Below are positions 5,554 through 6,737 of a stretch of DNA of 6,737 bases, piece after piece; the stretch's first letter is position 1; each line of letters begins with the position of its first letter. The translations under genes were made by a program, and so were the position numbers. Origin of the DNA: an uncultured Eubacterium sp. Lineage in GTDB: Bacteria > Bacillota > Clostridia > Lachnospirales > Lachnospiraceae. The stretch covers positions 1 through 6,737 of the forward strand of contig CANPET010000089.1 in the NCBI GenBank assembly GCA_947573465.1. The letters run 5' to 3'. Below the pieces are notes generated by a model. It did not search any database and was not told the DNA's origin. It was given only the letters and a program-made list of their open reading frames with translations.

Positions 5554-6675
5554 TCATCCATCTAACGGTAATACAAATGAAATACAAATTACTAAAGCAA
5601 TAAATATTACTACTGACATGCCAATTTGATATCGACGCTGCTGTGCTTTACTATAAAATACTTTTCGCGGAACTCTCTCTGCTATATGTGCAATATTCAT
5701 CAAATACATATATGGAATGATAAAAGACATCTCTGATAATATTGCTCCAATTATTCTGTTGTATATGCTTATGTGTTTATATTCAAATGCAACTGCTCCA
5801 AATGACCATAAAAATACTACGTACCAAAAAACTGCAAATATTACATGCAGGATTTTTTTTCTTCTAAATCCCGGAATGGTACTAATAATATATTTGAGTG
5901 TAATGGGTGGAAGGTTTTTCTCTTCTTTTTTCGTCTGCCTTTCTATCTTTTCCTGTTCTATTGTTTTAATTTCAATGCATTCTTCTAAATTTTCTTTCAG
6001 CTCAACTACTGATGAATATCTATTTTGAGGGTCTAATTCCATACACTTGATGATAATCTTATTTATTTTCTGACTCACATCAATTTCTTTTTTTTGAAAA
6101 ATCTCCAGCAATACCGCTCCTACAGAATAAATGTCACTTCTATTACTCGTCTGGGAAAACCCATACTGCTCAGGAGCTGCATATCCAACCGTCCCCAGCA
6201 GTTCAGTATCTTTCTGTTTATTTCTATTATTAATTCTGGAAATATCAAAATCAATCAATTTTAATGTTCCTTCGTTACTTATAATAATATTTTTAGGTTG
6301 AATATCTCTATGCACGATCCCTTTTTGATGAATTGCCTCCAATCCATCACATATATTGATACCTAATCGAATACATTCTTCTTCTGATATTGCTTTACCG
6401 GCACAATAATCATCAATTCTTTTACCATTTATGTATTCTTCCACCGCAATACAGTGTTCCCCATCTTCAAAACACTCTAATACATTTACTATGTTTTTAT
6501 GCTGTATTTCTTTTAACTTACTGTATACTTCAAAAGAACTTTTATTCATTGTTTTTTTTACAACCAGTTCTCCCGTATCCCTATTTCTCATTAAAACTGT
6601 CACACATTTTTCTGTATTTGATAAAATTGATAATTCATCATATGTTCTCAAATAATATTCTCTGGTAAGATTCAT
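5554..6675 (-). CDS. Membrane-anchored Hanks-type Ser/Thr protein kinase
   Basis: A 373-residue protein. Residues about 10-230 are a eukaryotic-type kinase domain: VVKK (38-41) with the likely ATP-binding lysine, a probable helix-C Glu49, HRDIQPKN (122-129) with catalytic Asp124 and Asn129, DFD (142-144) with the metal-binding Asp142 in place of DFG, GTVGYAAPEQYG (161-172) and SDIYSVG (180-186). Two departures stand out. The glycine-rich loop is poorly kept (SILSNTEKCVTVLM), and the usual Lys of HRDxKP is Gln126. A charged linker (about 231-256) leads to three hydrophobic segments near 274-297, 305-327 and 350-369, so the kinase faces the cytoplasm from a C-terminal membrane domain. It has no PASTA repeats, unlike PknB/PrkC. 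The start at 6675 has AAGGAT (6686-6681) with about 7 nt spacing. The target is unknown, and no phosphatase gene is seen in the window. Confidence 0.88.
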   Translation of the reverse strand: MNLTREYYLRTYDELSILSNTEKCVTVLMRNRDTGELVVKKTMNKSSFEVYSKLKEIQHKNIVNVLECFEDGEHCIAVEEYINGKRIDDYCAGKAISEEECIRLGINICDGLEAIHQKGIVHRDIQPKNIIISNEGTLKLIDFDISRINNRNKQKDTELLGTVGYAAPEQYGFSQTSNRSDIYSVGAVLLEIFQKKEIDVSQKINKIIIKCMELDPQNRYSSVVELKENLEECIEIKTIEQEKIERQTKKEEKNLPPITLKYIISTIPGFRRKKILHVIFAVFWYVVFLWSFGAVAFEYKHISIYNRIIGAILSEMSFIIPYMYLMNIAHIAERVPRKVFYSKAQQRRYQIGMSVVIFIALVICISFVLPLDG

Positions 6676-6708
6676 TTTTCATCCTTTTTCTTGATTTTTT
6701 ATTTTTCT

Positions 6709-6737
6709 GTTATATGATAAATAAAGTATACTTGAAA
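6709..6737 (-). promoter_or_regulatory. Possible promoter of the kinase gene
   Basis: On the minus strand TATAAC (6714-6709) is a good -10 match. TTTCAA (6737-6732) lies 17 bp upstream but matches the -35 consensus in only three positions. The region is AT-rich and the window ends here, so the true -35 or a different promoter may lie outside. Confidence 0.28.

Noticed and set aside
5717..6668. Plus-strand frames opposite the kinase gene
   Set aside because: They are antisense shadows of the kinase frame with hydrophobic, unpatterned peptides.

Overview
The window is AT-rich DNA whose protein families (a polysaccharide pyruvyl transferase joined to an FrhB-like domain, a YbhN-type membrane protein, a degenerate orotate-PRTase-like protein, a membrane-anchored eukaryotic-type kinase) and strong AGGAGG-type ribosome binding sites point to a low-GC Gram-positive gut anaerobe, most likely a clostridial member of the Lachnospiraceae type. 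That taxonomic call is inference from gene content and composition; no marker gene is present.

Plus strand, 1-3498: the tail of a surface-glycan operon. It holds the C-terminus of a DPM1/GtrB-like family 2 glycosyltransferase, then a 773-residue fusion of a polysaccharide pyruvyl transferase with a coenzyme F420 hydrogenase beta-subunit (FrhB) type redox domain, then a YbhN/lysylphosphatidylglycerol-synthase-TM-type membrane protein. The spacings are 19 and 10 bp, and one Shine-Dalgarno overlaps the previous stop codon. Together they look like enzymes that build and modify a lipid-linked or exported glycan.

3499-4261: a strong intrinsic terminator lies so close to the next gene that no promoter fits between its U-tract and the ribosome binding site. 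It therefore sits inside that gene's leader, either as an attenuator or as a read-through terminator. A plausible promoter lies just upstream of it. The gene encodes an orotate-phosphoribosyltransferase-like protein that lacks the acidic pair of the PRPP-binding motif.

4262-4873: a 612-bp gene-free stretch between convergent genes. It contains a short hairpin, an 88-nt imperfect long hairpin, and a previously unlabelled array of four tandem units with a period of 74-75 bp. Each unit carries inverted arms TTACATATAT / ATATATGTAA exactly 31 bp apart. The first three units carry a second element, TTTGAA (paired with TTCAAA in two of them), 46 bp after the unit start, and a GCAAAT block. This is the most unusual structure in the window.

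Minus strand, 6675-4874: a probable two-gene operon of a membrane-anchored Hanks-type Ser/Thr kinase followed by a LacA/Maa-type hexapeptide sugar O-acetyltransferase whose start is set by a GGAGGT site.
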